Notes: generated by a model from the sequence alone, not told the origin. A DNA stretch of 8,483 bases from Zetaproteobacteria bacterium (GCA_021545625.1 JAJRVH010000058.1:1-8483); one strand, 5' to 3'. Numbered from the stretch's first letter, positions 1 through 7,672 are shown. Program-made: numbers and translations.

Positions 1-1
1 G

Positions 2-1084
<1,083 letters not shown>

Positions 1085-1108
1085 ATCTGCGGGGAATCAG
1101 GTCATCTT

Positions 1109-1135
1109 CCGGTGATAGCCCATGGCGGTATCCGG
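1109..1135 (+). terminator. Imperfect hairpin after thiC, weak terminator candidate
   Basis: A GCC-CAT-GGC core is flanked by ATA/TAT and CCGG/CCGG arms, giving about ten base pairs broken by two-base bulges. It sits 25 bp after the thiC stop. There is no run of T after it, so it is not a classic intrinsic terminator. It could be a 3'-end stabilising stem, a Rho-assisted end, or chance. Confidence 0.2.
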
Positions 1136-1137
1136 CC

Positions 1138-1165
1138 TTGCCCTGTCGGCCTCATACCCTATGCT
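1138..1165 (+). promoter_or_regulatory. Weak sigma70-like promoter candidate for the CBS gene
   Basis: TTGCCC (1138-1143) and TATGCT (1160-1165) are separated by 16 bp, and each matches four of six bases of the sigma70 hexamers. This would start a transcript near 1172, ahead of a good ribosome binding site (GGAGAGAG, 1187-1194). It is weak, and read-through from thiC is the alternative. Confidence 0.25.
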
Positions 1166-1199
1166 TGGGATAGAAGAATAGTTTCCGGAGAGAGCCAAT

Positions 1200-1658
1200 A
1201 TGCTGAAAGCACGCGACATTATGAACCCGGAACCGGCATACTGCATGCCGGATACGCCGCTGGCCGAGATTGCGCGGCGCTTCGCCGACGAAAATCTTTC
1301 GGGTCTGCTGGTTGTCGATGAAGACAAGCGACTCCTCGGGGTCATCACCGATTCCGATCTGATTGACCGACAGGCCAACCTGCACCTGCCGACGGCCATG
1401 GCCGTCTTCGACATGGTGATTCCGGTCGGCGAGGAGCGCTTCGAGAAAGAACTGGAGCGCATGCGGGCCATGACGGCCGAGGACATGGCCCGCACAGAGG
1501 TCAAAACCGTCCAGCCTGACGCAGGGCTTGACGATATCGCGACGATCATGTCCGATGCGCGCATGCATCACCTGCCGGTGCTCGACGGCGATGCAGTGAT
1601 CGGACTGATCTCCAAACACGACGTGATTCGCGCCCTGGCTGGCCGTACACCGGCCTGA
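1200..1658 (+). CDS. Tandem CBS-domain protein
   Basis: This is a small cytosolic protein of 152 residues made of one CBS pair (Bateman module) and nothing else. The first CBS motif covers about residues 1-60 (ARDIMNPEPAYCMPDTPL, then GLLVVDEDKRLLGVITDSDLI). The second covers about 92-150 (TAEDM, then HHLPVLDGDAVIGLISKHDVIRAL). They are joined by a charged helical linker (about 62-92, around EERFEKELERMRAM). CBS pairs usually bind adenine nucleotides and act as energy or ligand sensors, and the partner of this one is unknown. The start is supported by GGAGAGAG six bases before the ATG. The next gene, tsaE, begins 7 bp after its stop, so the two are probably co-transcribed. No attached catalytic or channel domain is present. 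Confidence 0.93.
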   Translation: MLKARDIMNPEPAYCMPDTPLAEIARRFADENLSGLLVVDEDKRLLGVITDSDLIDRQANLHLPTAMAVFDMVIPVGEERFEKELERMRAMTAEDMARTEVKTVQPDAGLDDIATIMSDARMHHLPVLDGDAVIGLISKHDVIRALAGRTPA

Positions 1659-1665
1659 CCCCTGT

Positions 1666-2094
1666 GTGACCGACAGACTATTACGTAGCGAATCCGACAC
1701 CATCGCCTGTGCGACAGGGCTTGCCCGCAAGCTGAAACCGGGCGATGTCGTGGCCCTGCACGGCGACCTGGGGGTGGGCAAGAGCGTGTTCTGCCGCGCC
1801 CTGATGCGGGCACTGGGCGTGACGGATACGGCCATGCCCAGCCCGACTTTCGCCATTATCCAGGAATACGAGGGCAGGGGGTGCCGGCTGGCGCACATGG
1901 ACTGGTACCGTCTGGAAGGCGCGGATGAACTCGATATGATCGGCGTGCGTGACTACATGCGGGCGCCGTGGATTTGCCTGATCGAATGGCCGGAGCGCGC
2001 GCCGGAGCTTTTGCCATCCGAAAGCTGGCATGTGACGCTTGCCTGCATCGGTGACGATGCGGACATGCGACGGATTAGCATTCGGCACTCCTGA
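1666..2094 (+). CDS. tsaE: tRNA t6A modification ATPase TsaE
   Basis: TsaE is the P-loop ATPase that works with TsaB and TsaD to place threonylcarbamoyl on A37 of ANN-reading tRNAs. At 142 residues it has normal family length. The Walker A motif GDLGVGKS is at residues 33-40. It is followed by SPTF (59-62), the HMDWYRL block with Asp79 (family HxDxYR), DELDMIG (87-93), and ICLIEWPE with Glu107 and Trp108, all diagnostic of the family. I use the GTG at 1666 because the family's N-terminus aligns there. No clear Shine-Dalgarno sequence precedes it, so translation may be coupled to the CBS gene ending 7 bp upstream. The usual gammaproteobacterial neighbours nnrD, amiC and mutL are not next to it here. 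Confidence 0.95.
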   Translation: MTDRLLRSESDTIACATGLARKLKPGDVVALHGDLGVGKSVFCRALMRALGVTDTAMPSPTFAIIQEYEGRGCRLAHMDWYRLEGADELDMIGVRDYMRAPWICLIEWPERAPELLPSESWHVTLACIGDDADMRRISIRHS

Positions 2095-2118
2095 CGCCGG
2101 AAAGGATATGTCTCCAGG

Positions 2119-2136
2119 TCGTGATCTTTATCACGA
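2119..2136. promoter_or_regulatory. Perfect 7-bp inverted repeat, CRP/FNR-family-type operator
   Basis: TCGTGAT-CTTT-ATCACGA is a perfect palindrome with a 4-bp spacer, 81 bp before the chosen kinase start. It contains GTGA-N6-TCAC, the core of the CRP consensus TGTGA-N6-TCACA. It equally contains TGAT-N4-ATCA, the core of FNR/Anr sites (TTGAT-N4-ATCAA). Its centre (2127.5) lies about 40 bp before the transcription start expected from the -10-like TATACA at 2155, which is class II activator spacing. The palindrome is seen directly. The regulator family is inferred, and which member binds cannot be told. Confidence 0.6.
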
Positions 2137-2154
2137 ATGGCGGCATCTCTCCCA

Positions 2155-2160
2155 TATACA
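2155..2160 (+). promoter_or_regulatory. Candidate -10 element for the sensor kinase gene
   Basis: TATACA matches four of six bases of the -10 consensus. There is no good -35 hexamer 17 bp upstream (CACGAA, partly inside the palindrome). That is typical of an activator-dependent promoter with a site overlapping -35. The predicted start of transcription is about 2167, leaving a leader of about 33 nt with the ribosome binding site in it. Confidence 0.35.
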
Positions 2161-2186
2161 GTTATCATAAATTCCTATGTCTTTCC

Positions 2187-2194
2187 AGGGGGAG
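2187..2194 (+). promoter_or_regulatory. Strong ribosome binding site fixing the kinase start at GTG 2200
   Basis: AGGGGGAG lies five bases before the in-frame GTG at 2200. The earlier in-frame ATG at 2137 directly abuts the palindrome and has no ribosome binding site. Starting there would also translate the purine-rich leader into FPGGEG ahead of the membrane helix. Confidence 0.7.
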
Positions 2195-2199
2195 AGGGA

Positions 2200-4443
2200 G
2201 TGAACGGTTTCAGTCGCGTGAGCGCCGCCATCATGCTGGCCGGGGTATGTTTTGCATGCTTCGCAGCATGGGGTGTTCAGGTGTATAACGAACAAAGGCT
2301 CAGCAACGAGCTTCATTATCGCGCCCACGGCCATGCCCTGGCGATCAGGCAGGCATTGGATGACCTTCATGATCGGAGCATGCTTTTCCTGCAGCAGGTA
2401 GACCATTCACATGCTCCCGGGAACCAGGCACTGCAAAGGCTTCGGCTGTGGCTTCCGGAAATATCGAACATCCATATATCGGAACGGAACACAGGGCCGG
2501 CGGATCGCAGCGAGGTGCTTTGCCGACAGGCAGGAAACCTGTGCGCGCTTGTTGTGCGGTCTCCGGAACATTCCCTGCATGCATTGGTGGACATGGCGGC
2601 GCTGGTGGAGCGGGCAATGGCGCAAACCCCTGTGGGCGGTTTCCACGTGCGTCTGGAGCAATGGCGCGACAAGGCCTGGCTACCGGTCTATCTGCACGAA
2701 TCCCGCAGCGGCGATACTCGCAGCAGCGGCCTTGCAAATGACGTGGAAACATTCGCAAGCAGCCTTGGCACATGGCGAACGGTCAATATCGCAACTCCCT
2801 CGTTCGCAAGGGAATACGGCTGGCTCGCCATATTGGCCGCGGCGGGAACATTGATCCTGTTTTTGTCGCTGGCCCTGCTGCTGGACCGCCAGACCCTGCT
2901 GGCCGAACAGCGCAGGCATTATATATCCGGCGGCCATGCGATGCTGGACGCCATCGACATTCCGGTGTCGCTGATCGGAAAGGATTTTTCCTATCAACGG
3001 ATCAACAAGGCTTTTGCCGATATGTACAACATCGGTCATCCCCGCACTGTTGAAGAGCAGTCGCTTACAGTCGGCGATGTGTGGGGGAGGGAAGTCTTCG
3101 AGCGGGATATCCGCAACCACCTTGCAATCTGCATGGACGGTACAATTGTCGAATGGGAGTTCGTTCGAACCGACGGGGATGGGACGGCGCGGCATATGGC
3201 ATCCACGGCTTTTCCCTACTACGATGACGGGCAAATAGAGGGCGTGGTTGTCGTCTCCCGAGATATCACCGAATTCAAACAGCAACAGAAAGAGCGGGAG
3301 GAAGAACTGCGGAACAAGGCCCGGCAGGCGCGCCTTCAGGAAATCGGCATGCTGGCCGGCGGCATTGCACACGATATCAATAATATGCTGGCTATCATCG
3401 TCGGTGAAACGGAACTTGCCGCGTTGGCCGGATCTTTTCCGGAGCAGGAGCCTCATCTGAATCAGGTACTGGAAACCTCCGACAGGGCGGCCCGTTTGTG
3501 CAAACATCTGCTGACATATGCCGGCAAGGGCAAATATGCATCCGAAGTGATCCATCCTGGAGAACTGCTGCAAAACATGCGGGAAATGCTGCTGGTGGCG
3601 GCGGGTCACAGAATCAATCTGAGGACGTTCGCGGACGCGGCGACTCCGCCTATCCGGGGAGACAAGGGACAAATCGAGCAGTTGCTGCTGAACCTGGTGC
3701 TGAATGCATCCGAGGCGATCGGCAAAGAGGCCGGCGATATATCAATCCGCTGTGCTCCCGGAGATCCGGGCGAATTTGACTGGCAGGCAGCAGAACAAAT
3801 ACGTCCGGAATATGTCACGGTGATCTTGGTCGAGGATAACGGGCCCGGCATGCCTCCCGATCTTCTTGAGAAGATATTTCTGCCATTTTTCACGACGAAG
3901 GCGCAGGGCTCCGGCATGGGGCTGGCGGCAGTACATGGCATTGTTTCATCGCTTGGAGGAGTCATGACAGTCGACAGCAAACTCGGGACGGGCAGCCGCT
4001 TTAAGATTGCATTGCCAGCCCTTCAGCCCCGTATTGTCGATTCGACAGAAAACGCTCGGAAAAAGCTTCCCGCCCATCAGAAAGCTTTCAGCGGAGTCGC
4101 CCTGCTTGCGGATGATGAGGCCGAGCTTCTGGGCGTTGGCCGCCTGGCGCTGGAGCGCATGGGATTCGAGGTGATAGCCGTATCCGACGGCAAGCAGGCA
4201 CTGAAGGCATTCAGGTCAAACCGGCAAAAAATAAGCCTGGTGATCATGGATGTCATGATGCCGAACATGGATGGCGTTCGGGCCGCCATGGCCATACGCG
4301 AACTCAGCAGCGTTCCGATCATCTTTTGTTCGGGCTACCAGTGCGAAACGGTTACGCGGGAGAACTTTCATCCGGATGCGGTTATCCAGAAACCGTACCG
4401 GTTTGCCATGCTCAGGGAGGTTATCGAACGTCTGCTTCACTGA
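2200..4443 (+). CDS. Membrane hybrid sensor histidine kinase (periplasmic sensor, PAS, HisKA, HATPase, receiver)
   Basis: This is a two-component sensor of 747 residues from the GTG start. Membrane helix 1 is at about residues 8-28, followed by a periplasmic region at 29-206 of no family I can name, with a Cys108/Cys115 pair. Membrane helix 2 is at about 207-228. A PAS/PAC domain spans about 247-360 and ends in SRDITEF, followed by a charged coiled coil (360-385). The H-box GGIAHDINNML carries the phospho-accepting His391 in the HDxNN form. The ATPase domain has N-box Asn498/Asn502, DNGPGMP (546-552) and GSGMGL (571-576). The C-terminal receiver has acidic Asp638/Asp639, phospho-acceptor Asp684 (MDVMMPNMDG), Ser711 and Lys731. 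All catalytic residues are present. No response regulator with an output domain is nearby, so it is an orphan here. By eye its base composition is less GC-rich than tsaE and queG around it, which hints at insertion between them. A CRP/FNR-type site precedes it. The stimulus is unknown. Confidence 0.93.
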   Translation: MNGFSRVSAAIMLAGVCFACFAAWGVQVYNEQRLSNELHYRAHGHALAIRQALDDLHDRSMLFLQQVDHSHAPGNQALQRLRLWLPEISNIHISERNTGPADRSEVLCRQAGNLCALVVRSPEHSLHALVDMAALVERAMAQTPVGGFHVRLEQWRDKAWLPVYLHESRSGDTRSSGLANDVETFASSLGTWRTVNIATPSFAREYGWLAILAAAGTLILFLSLALLLDRQTLLAEQRRHYISGGHAMLDAIDIPVSLIGKDFSYQRINKAFADMYNIGHPRTVEEQSLTVGDVWGREVFERDIRNHLAICMDGTIVEWEFVRTDGDGTARHMASTAFPYYDDGQIEGVVVVSRDITEFKQQQKEREEELRNKARQARLQEIGMLAGGIAHDINNMLAIIVGETELAALAGSFPEQEPHLNQVLETSDRAARLCKHLLTYAGKGKYASEVIHPGELLQNMREMLLVAAGHRINLRTFADAATPPIRGDKGQIEQLLLNLVLNASEAIGKEAGDISIRCAPGDPGEFDWQAAEQIRPEYVTVILVEDNGPGMPPDLLEKIFLPFFTTKAQGSGMGLAAVHGIVSSLGGVMTVDSKLGTGSRFKIALPALQPRIVDSTENARKKLPAHQKAFSGVALLADDEAELLGVGRLALERMGFEVIAVSDGKQALKAFRSNRQKISLVIMDVMMPNMDGVRAAMAIRELSSVPIIFCSGYQCETVTRENFHPDAVIQKPYRFAMLREVIERLLH

Positions 4444-4483
4444 GAACAGAAACGGAAGACAGGCGCGAAGACAAAGAACACGC

Positions 4484-4489
4484 TAATCT
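4484..4489 (+). promoter_or_regulatory. -10-like TAATCT just before queG, possible leaderless start
   Basis: TAATCT fits TANNNT and ends six bases before the queG ATG, so transcription would begin at or next to the start codon. No Shine-Dalgarno sequence precedes that ATG, and the frame is closed by a TAA at 4484-4486, so an upstream start is excluded. No convincing -35 is visible. The 52-bp gap after the kinase shows nothing else. Confidence 0.25.
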
Positions 4490-4495
4490 TGTCGG

Positions 4496-5656
4496 ATGTC
4501 TCGGGATATAACAGAGGAGCGGATCGGGAAACTGGCCCGTGATCATGGCTTCGAGCTTTGCCGGATCACGAAACCCGCCATCGAGCCCCGCTATCTGGAA
4601 TGCTACGAGACCTGGCTGGCAGCCGGCATGCAGGGCGAGATGGGCTATATGGCCGAGTCAACGCGCGTGGAACGGCGCCGGAGGCCATCCACCATGCTGG
4701 ACGGCGTGCGCAGCGTAATCTGCGTGGCCATGCGCTATTCGCCGCCGCCCTATACGCTGGACAATGCGAATGCGCGGCGCAGGAACGGCGTGATCGCGGC
4801 CTATGCGCACGGTCATGACTACCATGATGTGATGAAAAAGCGTCTGAAGGCGCTGGCCCGCGATCTGGATGCGCTGCTGGGCGCGCACGACCAGCGGGTT
4901 TATGTCGATACGGCGCCGGTTCTCGAGCATGCGCTGGCCGAATCATCGGGGCTCGGCTGGCAGGGCAAGCATTCGCTGACGATCCATCGCGATTTCGGCT
5001 CATGGTTTCTGCTCGGGGAGCTGTTCACGACGGCCGATCTGGCGGCGGATGCGCCGGCCTCGCAACACTGCGGCAGCTGCACGGCCTGTCTCGATCTCTG
5101 TCCGACCCGGGCGATCGTGGCTCCATACCTGGTCGATGCGCGTCTGTGTATATCCTATCTGACGATCGAATATCGCGGCCATATTCCGCACCGCCTGCGA
5201 CCGATGTTCGGCAATCGCGTCTATGGCTGTGATGACTGCCAGCTTGTCTGCCCGTGGAACGGCAAGGCGAAAGCGCCGGATGACGATATCCTCAGTCCGA
5301 GGGGGGAGAATATTCTGCCGGATCTTGCTAGCCTGCTGCAACTGGATGATACGGCCTTCCGGAAGCGCTTTTCGAAAAGTCCGGTCAAGCGAACGGGCAG
5401 GGTGGCGTTTGTGCGCAATGTCTGCATTGCGGCGGGCAATTCGGGGTATGCGGATTTGATCCCCGTGCTGGAATCCCTGTCGGACGACGAATCGCCGCTG
5501 GTACGCGCGCATGCCTTCTGGGCGCTGGCGCGTCTGGCCGGCGATGATGCGGACATGCGAATGCATCTGACGGCAATCCGGGCGGGGGAGCGCGATCATG
5601 AGGCACGTGAAGATATGTCCATAACAATGGAACAAACAAGGATAAATCATGAGTAG
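4496..5656 (+). CDS. queG: Epoxyqueuosine reductase QueG
   Basis: QueG is the cytosolic cobalamin and [4Fe-4S] enzyme that reduces epoxyqueuosine to queuosine at the wobble base of tRNA Asp, Asn, His and Tyr, the last step of queuosine synthesis. At 386 residues it has normal length. The N-terminal block includes GEMGYMAE and the active-site block VDTAPVLE, with the catalytic Asp138, followed by LGWQGKHSLTI. Two ferredoxin-type clusters use Cys192, 195, 198 and 202 (CGSCTACLDLCP) and Cys245, 248 and 252 (CDDCQLVCPWN). Cys218 in the RLCISYLTIEYRG block is also conserved in the family. The tail (about 296-370) is HEAT-like, as in longer QueG proteins. The start is the first ATG after an in-frame stop, but it has no clear ribosome binding site. 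The gene ends inside the gph start (ATGAGTAG) and leads the queG-gph-thiE-thiD block. Confidence 0.96.
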   Translation: MSRDITEERIGKLARDHGFELCRITKPAIEPRYLECYETWLAAGMQGEMGYMAESTRVERRRRPSTMLDGVRSVICVAMRYSPPPYTLDNANARRRNGVIAAYAHGHDYHDVMKKRLKALARDLDALLGAHDQRVYVDTAPVLEHALAESSGLGWQGKHSLTIHRDFGSWFLLGELFTTADLAADAPASQHCGSCTACLDLCPTRAIVAPYLVDARLCISYLTIEYRGHIPHRLRPMFGNRVYGCDDCQLVCPWNGKAKAPDDDILSPRGENILPDLASLLQLDDTAFRKRFSKSPVKRTGRVAFVRNVCIAAGNSGYADLIPVLESLSDDESPLVRAHAFWALARLAGDDADMRMHLTAIRAGERDHEAREDMSITMEQTRINHE

Positions 5657-6308
5657 ACCTGAGGCATTCATATTCGATCTCGATGGCACGCTGGTGGATG
5701 CGCTGCCGGACATTCGCGCCAACGCCAACCGGGCCCTGAAGCAGCTGGGCTATGATTTTCAGATGACGCTGGAGGAAACGCAGCCGCATGTTGGCGGCGG
5801 CGCGCAGAAGCTTGCCTCGAACGTGCTTGGCAAGCCGATGGACGATCCGGACACGCTGGCCCTTTACCATGCCTTTGCCGACATCTACGAAAAGCATCCG
5901 GCCGATTTTTCCAGGCCCTTTCCGGGCGTAATGGAAACGCTCGATGCACTGAAGGCGCGCGGCATTCCGATGTGCTGCGTGACGGCCAAACCGGCCAAGG
6001 CGCGCATCAGGGTGCTCGACGCGCTCGGCCTGACCGGTTATCTGACGCTGGCGCTGTCGCCCGAGGATGGCTTTGCCAAGAAGCCCGCCCCGGACATGCT
6101 GCTCGAGTGCTGCCGTGCGATGGGGGTGGAGCCGGCCCGCACCGCCATGGTCGGGGATACGCGCTTTGATATCGAAGCCGGGTTCAATGCCGGCTGCCAT
6201 ACGGTTTGCTACTGCGAACACGGTTATCAGCCGTTGCCGGAAGAGTTCGAGGGCAGGGTGGTGCGCCTGAAGGTGTTTACCGATCTGCTGCAACTGCTCG
6301 ATGCCTGA
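5649..6308 (+). CDS. gph: HAD-family phosphatase, Gph (phosphoglycolate phosphatase) type
   Basis: This is a cytosolic HAD-superfamily phosphatase of 219 residues. Phosphoglycolate phosphatases use an Asp nucleophile and Mg2+ to dephosphorylate 2-phosphoglycolate. Motif I is FDLDGT with nucleophile Asp10 and acid/base Asp12. The cap has the Gph-like HVGGGAQKL stretch. Motif II is VTAKP with Thr112, where the usual family sequence is VTNKP, so position 113 is Ala instead of Asn. Motif III is KKPAPD with Lys145, and motif IV is GDTRFD with Asp170 and Asp174. The start has AAGGAT seven bases upstream and overlaps the queG stop by 8 bp; the 3' end overlaps thiE by 8 bp. HAD specificity is hard to read from sequence. 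Co-operonic thiED leaves open a role on a thiamine-pathway phosphate, so the family is sure but the substrate is not. Confidence 0.85.
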   Translation: MSRPEAFIFDLDGTLVDALPDIRANANRALKQLGYDFQMTLEETQPHVGGGAQKLASNVLGKPMDDPDTLALYHAFADIYEKHPADFSRPFPGVMETLDALKARGIPMCCVTAKPAKARIRVLDALGLTGYLTLALSPEDGFAKKPAPDMLLECCRAMGVEPARTAMVGDTRFDIEAGFNAGCHTVCYCEHGYQPLPEEFEGRVVRLKVFTDLLQLLDA

Positions 6309-6930
6309 GCGCCTGAGTGGTATCTACGGCATTCTGCCGGCCGATCTGGATCTGGGCGATCTGCTGGAGCGCGCCGAGGCCGCCCTGCGCGGAGGCGTGC
6401 GCATACTGCAACTGCGCGATAAGAAGCAGGGCTTCAAAAAGGGTCTGAAACGTGCGCAGGCCCTGCGTACGCTGACCCGACCATATGGCGCGCGACTGAT
6501 CATCAACGATTCGTTGCAGCTGGCTCTGGAATCCGAAGCAGACGGCGTGCATCTCGGTCGCGGGGACGATGCGGCCGGACTGAGTGGCCTGCGCAGCAAG
6601 GCGGGCGGGTTGCTGACCGGCATCACCTGCCGCGCCGATGCGGCGTTTGCGAAATTCGCGCTGGATCAGGGCGCGGATTATGTGTCATTCGGCGCCATCT
6701 GGCCCACGCGATCCAAGCCCGAGGTGCCGGCTATCGGCCTGCCGAGACTGATCAAGGCAAGGCAGATGTTTCCGGATGCGAATATTTGCGCCATCGGCGG
6801 CATCACCAGCGAGCGTCTGCCCGAAGTCCGGGCTGCCGGTGCGGATTGCGCCGCCGTGATCTCGGGCCTGTTCACCGCAGACGACATCGAGGCCGAGGCG
6901 CGGGCCATGGTCGAGGCATGGAAGCCATGA
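6301..6930 (+). CDS. thiE: Thiamine phosphate synthase ThiE
   Basis: ThiE joins HMP pyrophosphate to the thiazole phosphate, releasing pyrophosphate and forming thiamine monophosphate. It is a soluble TIM-barrel enzyme. The 209 residues match the family length. Motifs are QLRDK (37-41), IINDS with Asn69 and Asp70 (the latter a Mg ligand in the family), ADGVHLGRGD (80-89) with Asp89 as the second Mg ligand, YVSFGAIWPTRSKP, ICAIGGIT and AAVISGLF. Within HLGRGD the common family residue Gln is Arg87, a small departure. The start lies inside the end of gph (ATGCCTGA overlap) with no ribosome binding site, so translation is probably coupled. The stop overlaps the thiD start as ATGA. It is not fused to ThiD. 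Confidence 0.94.
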   Translation: MPERLSGIYGILPADLDLGDLLERAEAALRGGVRILQLRDKKQGFKKGLKRAQALRTLTRPYGARLIINDSLQLALESEADGVHLGRGDDAAGLSGLRSKAGGLLTGITCRADAAFAKFALDQGADYVSFGAIWPTRSKPEVPAIGLPRLIKARQMFPDANICAIGGITSERLPEVRAAGADCAAVISGLFTADDIEAEARAMVEAWKP

Positions 6931-7661
6931 AGCGTCCGGTGTGCCTGGCCATCGGAGGCTCGGACACCTGCGGGGGCGCCGGCATCCAGGCCGATCTGCG
7001 GATGTTTGACATGCTGAAAGCACAGGGATGCTCGGCCCTGACCGCACTGACGGCCCAGAACCCCCGCGAAATCATACGCATGGATCCGGTGCCGCTGGCG
7101 CAGCTCGATGCCGAAATGCAGGCCGTATTCGATTATTACGATGTCGCGGTGGTCAAAACCGGCATGCTGGTCGATGCCGAACATGTGGCGGTCGTGGCAG
7201 CAGCCCTGCAGCAGTATCATGCCGGCAAACCAGTGGTGATCGACCCGGTCATGGTGGCAAGCAGTGGCGCGGTGCTGCTGGATGAAGGCGGCCGGGATGC
7301 GCTGCTGTCGGCGCTGGTGTCGCAGGCAAGTCTGTTGACGCCGAATCTGGACGAAGCCGCATACTGGTTGGGACGGACGATTGGCCATGCGAAAGAGGAT
7401 GCCCGGATACTGGCCGGGCGCTTTCAGTGTGCCGTTCTGCTCAAGGGCGGACACGGGGAAGGGAAGGTACTCAGCGATGTGCTGGCCATGCCGGATGGCT
7501 CCGTCACAAGCTTTGAGCATGCACTCAAGGCATGGAGCGAGGAGCAGCGGCACGGGACCGGTTGTCGCCTTGCCGCAGCCATTGCAGCGTATCTGGCCCT
7601 GGGGGAAGCGCTGGAGGGAGCTGTGTCGAAGGGCATCGCCAGCGCCCGTCAGTACACGTGA
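6927..7661 (+). CDS. thiD: Hydroxymethylpyrimidine (phosphate) kinase ThiD
   Basis: ThiD phosphorylates HMP and then HMP phosphate to HMP pyrophosphate, which ThiE consumes. It belongs to the ribokinase fold. From ATG 6927 it has 244 residues, slightly short for the family (about 260-270). Motifs are IGGSDTCGGAGIQADL (9-24), ALTAQNP, VVKTGML, VVIDPVMVASSGAVLL, LLTPNLDEAAYWLG, AVLLKGGHG and the anion-hole and base motif HGTGC with Cys213. After Cys213 the usual TL is RL here. I chose 6927 over the in-frame ATG at 6918 because it gives the ATGA overlap with thiE and puts GAGG ten bases upstream, whereas 6918 has it only one base away. The longer open frame back to 6786 is thiE read in another frame. 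The stop codon lies inside the matS-like palindrome. Confidence 0.94.
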   Translation: MKRPVCLAIGGSDTCGGAGIQADLRMFDMLKAQGCSALTALTAQNPREIIRMDPVPLAQLDAEMQAVFDYYDVAVVKTGMLVDAEHVAVVAAALQQYHAGKPVVIDPVMVASSGAVLLDEGGRDALLSALVSQASLLTPNLDEAAYWLGRTIGHAKEDARILAGRFQCAVLLKGGHGEGKVLSDVLAMPDGSVTSFEHALKAWSEEQRHGTGCRLAAAIAAYLALGEALEGAVSKGIASARQYT

Positions 7662-7672
7662 CCCTGTCACGT
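7656..7672. promoter_or_regulatory. matS-like palindrome between thiD and the MatP-like gene
   Basis: ACGTGAC-CCT-GTCACGT is a perfect 7-bp inverted repeat with a 3-bp centre. Its inner 13 bases, GTGACCCTGTCAC (7658-7670), match the E. coli matS consensus GTGACRNYGTCAC everywhere except the R position, which is C. It spans the thiD stop codon and ends 20 bp before the MatP-like ATG. No T-run follows, so it does not look like a terminator. An operator or binding site for the adjacent gene's own product is the inference. Confidence 0.6.

Noticed and set aside
1085..1199. Possible riboswitch between thiC and the CBS gene
   Set aside because: The gap is too short for a full TPP aptamer plus expression platform and lacks the conserved CUGAGA-type core. 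It also follows thiC instead of preceding it.
1152..1898. Minus-strand open frame of 248 codons opposite the CBS gene and tsaE
   Set aside because: Both plus-strand proteins carry full family motifs, and the antisense product has none.
2050..2070. Repeat shared between the ends of tsaE and queG (2056-2070 and 5546-5560, 15 identical bases, GDDADMR in both proteins)
   Set aside because: It is short, in coding frame in both places, not flanked by further similarity, and compatible with chance use of common codons. Gene conversion cannot be argued from 15 bases.
2680..3672. Long open frame on the minus strand (330 codons) opposite the sensor kinase
   Set aside because: The plus strand here encodes clear PAS, membrane and HisKA segments. 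The antisense frame has no recognisable motif and is rich in Arg, His and Cys in the way of codon-shadow frames.
5385..6293. Minus-strand open frame of 302 codons opposite queG/gph
   Set aside because: Low-complexity His/Arg/Pro composition and complete overlap with secure plus-strand genes.
7656..7672. Reading the thiD-end palindrome as an intrinsic terminator
   Set aside because: The stem is symmetric, but the following bases (TATCAGGAATAGGG) contain no T-run and already include the next gene's ribosome binding region.
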